From Eubacterium sp. CAG:180 (GTDB taxonomy: Bacteria > Bacillota > Clostridia > Oscillospirales > Acutalibacteraceae), in contig HF993115.1 in the NCBI GenBank assembly GCA_000432435.1, forward strand, positions 1-7,134: a DNA stretch of 7,134 nucleotides, read 5' to 3'. The number at the start of each line of letters is the position of its first letter. Position 1 is the first letter of the stretch. The notes under the pieces are model-generated. The model had not been told where the DNA came from, made no database searches, and worked only from the letters and a program-made list of their open reading frames with translations. A program made the translations under genes and the position numbers. This document shows, in pieces, positions 5,961 through 7,134 of this stretch.

Positions 5961-6975
5961 TTAAATCACCTCCGAGAATGTATGCGGCAATGAGCCTTGC
6001 GCAAAGCTCAATATCCGTAACGGACACAACCTCTATTCCGGTGTGCATATATTTTTGGGGTATTGATATAAGCGCGCTCTTAATTCCGCCGCGCTCCGTG
6101 GTCATACCGTCCAAATTAGTGCCGGTTCTGCCGCCCATAACCTCAAGCTGATACGGAATGTCGTTTTTCTCGGCAACGCGCACAAGCTCCTCGCCGAATT
6201 CGTATGAAAGCGACGGTGAAATACCTATCATGGGGCCCTTGCCGAGTATTCCGCATTCCTCCGCCTTGCTGTCCGGAGTCTTTGCAAAGCTGACGTCAAC
6301 CGCAATTATCTCGTCGGCATCCGAATTAAATGCCGCGGCTTTTGCTCCGCCGCCGCTCGTCTCCTCGCGAGATGAACACACAACGGTAACTTTTTTGTGC
6401 GGCTTACCCTTAATAAGCTCAAGTGCGCGAAGAAGCACGGCAATTCCCGAACGGTCGTCAAGTGCCCCGCAGGACACGCTGTCGCCGCAGAGCGAGAGGA
6501 AAGAGGAATTGACAACCGCTCTGTCTCCCGGGGAAACGAGCTTTTCCGCCGACTGCTTATTTTTTGCACCTATATCAATAAGAATGTCATCGATTTCCGT
6601 CGCCTTCCGCTCGTTGTCACCGCTTGCAAGGTGCGGCGGAGTGCTTGCTATAACTCCGAATACCGGCTCTCTGCCGTAAACGGTCACCTCTTGACCGTTC
6701 AATGTGCGACGGTCAACGCCGCCGCAGGCGGCAACGTGCAAAAACCCCTCGTCGGTGACGGAGGTTACGATAAGACCTATACGGTCTATATGAGCGTCAA
6801 GCAGGATATGCCCCGCCCTGTCTCCCTCGATTTCGCATATTGCGGAATGAAGAACGTCCTCGCGCGTTTTGCCGAATTCGGACAAAAGCCTTTGCGCCGT
6901 TAAAACCGCGTCGGTTTCCTTTCCGGATACACCGACAGCCGAAGTCAGCTCTTTTAATAAGTTTTTTATATCCAT
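5953..6975 (-). CDS. M42-family metallo-aminopeptidase, divergent copy 1
   Basis: This is a 340-residue protein and the first gene of the run. From the chosen start the metal and catalytic set is intact: H62 and D64 in D-A-H-I-D-R-I-G, D173 in L-D-D-R, E204 and E205 in S-R-E-E-T-S-G-G-G, D227 in A-V-D-V-S, and H311 in Y-M-H-T-G. Compared with the neighbouring M42 copy and the common family pattern, the metal loop has R where E is usual (HIDR versus HMDE), and the residues after the E-E pair read T-S-G-G-G instead of I/V-G-x-R-G. The frame is open upstream to a TTG at 6994-6996, but that codon has no ribosome site. The ATG at 6973-6975 has AAAGG 9 bases upstream and is preferred. It may form homomeric shells or mixed ones with the downstream copy. 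Family certain; specificity unknown. Confidence 0.92.
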   Translation of the reverse strand: MDIKNLLKELTSAVGVSGKETDAVLTAQRLLSEFGKTREDVLHSAICEIEGDRAGHILLDAHIDRIGLIVTSVTDEGFLHVAACGGVDRRTLNGQEVTVYGREPVFGVIASTPPHLASGDNERKATEIDDILIDIGAKNKQSAEKLVSPGDRAVVNSSFLSLCGDSVSCGALDDRSGIAVLLRALELIKGKPHKKVTVVCSSREETSGGGAKAAAFNSDADEIIAVDVSFAKTPDSKAEECGILGKGPMIGISPSLSYEFGEELVRVAEKNDIPYQLEVMGGRTGTNLDGMTTERGGIKSALISIPQKYMHTGIEVVSVTDIELCARLIAAYILGGDLNA

Positions 6976-7050
6976 TTTTCTCTGCCTTTCGGACAATTTG
7001 TCAACGTGTAAAACGCTAAAGCAAATGCTGTATTCTTATCGAAATTTTGA

Positions 7051-7079
7051 ATTATAATCGTCGCTCTTTGTAGGTGGAA
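7051..7079 (-). promoter_or_regulatory. Possible promoter of the M42 operon
   Basis: On the minus strand there is a perfect -10 TATAAT at 7051-7056. At a 17-base spacing the -35 position reads TTCCAC (7074-7079), a poor match, and there is no extended -10. Transcription would start near 7044 and leave a leader of about 70 bases before the ATG. A TTGACA at 6999-7004 has no -10 at a proper distance. The position upstream of the gene run is right but the evidence is weak. Confidence 0.35.
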
Positions 7080-7131
7080 TATGATGTAATTTCCAATTAC
7101 CGTGTCTCAGCCGCCTCACAAAAAGAGCGAC
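7060..7131. repeat. Imperfect long inverted repeat at right edge
   Basis: GTCGCTCTTT (7060-7069) pairs perfectly with AAAGAGCGAC (7122-7131). Inward, after a two-base bulge, GTAGGTGG and CCGCCTCAC continue the stem with one bulge and one mismatch. The interior holds a second perfect hairpin, GTAATT/AATTAC around a three-base loop (7087-7101). On the minus strand GTGTCGCTC is followed by TTTTT (7120-7124). The right arm could therefore also be the 3' half of an intrinsic terminator for a gene beyond the window. Its nature is undecided: nested hairpin element, terminator remnant or small mobile repeat. Confidence 0.55.
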
Positions 7132-7134
7132 ACC

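Noticed and set aside
6976..7004. TTGACA at 6999-7004 as -35 box, with palindrome GACAATTTGTC at 6992-7002
   Set aside because: At 17 bases the -10 would read AGAAAA and would overlap the leader next to the ATG, so no functional promoter is supported. The 11-base palindrome alone is short enough to be chance.

Overview
The window looks like a chromosomal segment from a gut-type Firmicutes/Clostridia bacterium, perhaps Oscillospiraceae or a relative. The reasons are strong GGAGG ribosome sites, TTG and GTG starts, a textbook sigma-A promoter, mid-range GC by eye, a lipoprotein with an acidic TDENGE-type linker, tandem M42 peptidases and a methionine gamma-lyase family ("aluminium resistance") protein. 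The lineage is inferred; no rRNA or other marker is present. All seven genes lie on the minus strand, and I see no convincing gene on the plus strand.

Reading in the direction of transcription (right to left): the right edge (about 7058-7134) holds an imperfect inverted repeat. A dense gene run follows: M42 aminopeptidase 1 (5953-6975), M42 aminopeptidase 2 (4950-5960), GNAT acetyltransferase (4231-4956), PLP-dependent methionine gamma-lyase family protein (2952-4229), alpha-D-phosphohexomutase (1411-2919) and acyl carrier protein (1155-1385). The first three genes overlap by 8 and 7 bases. The next junctions are 1, 32 and 25 bases, so co-transcription is likely. The content is mixed: peptide and amino-acid turnover at the front, sugar-phosphate and acyl-carrier functions at the back. 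No single pathway obviously joins them.

A 344-base gap (811-1154) follows. It holds two exact 23-base direct repeats 220 bases apart (879-901 and 1099-1121) around a GC-rich dyad element (970-1070). Some of its pairs work only as G-U wobbles in a minus-strand RNA. This is the least explained part of the window. Just downstream is a perfect TTGACA-17-TATAAT promoter driving a monocistronic lipoprotein gene (94-810), which ends in a strong intrinsic terminator (26-65). A second small hairpin (6-24) touches the left edge and resembles a dispersed repeat.

Most of the window is ordinary housekeeping metabolism. The parts worth a second look are the repeat-bounded element, the divergent M42 pair overlapping a cysteine-rich acetyltransferase, the unusual phosphohexomutase motifs, and the TTG start of the ACP gene with its very close ribosome site.
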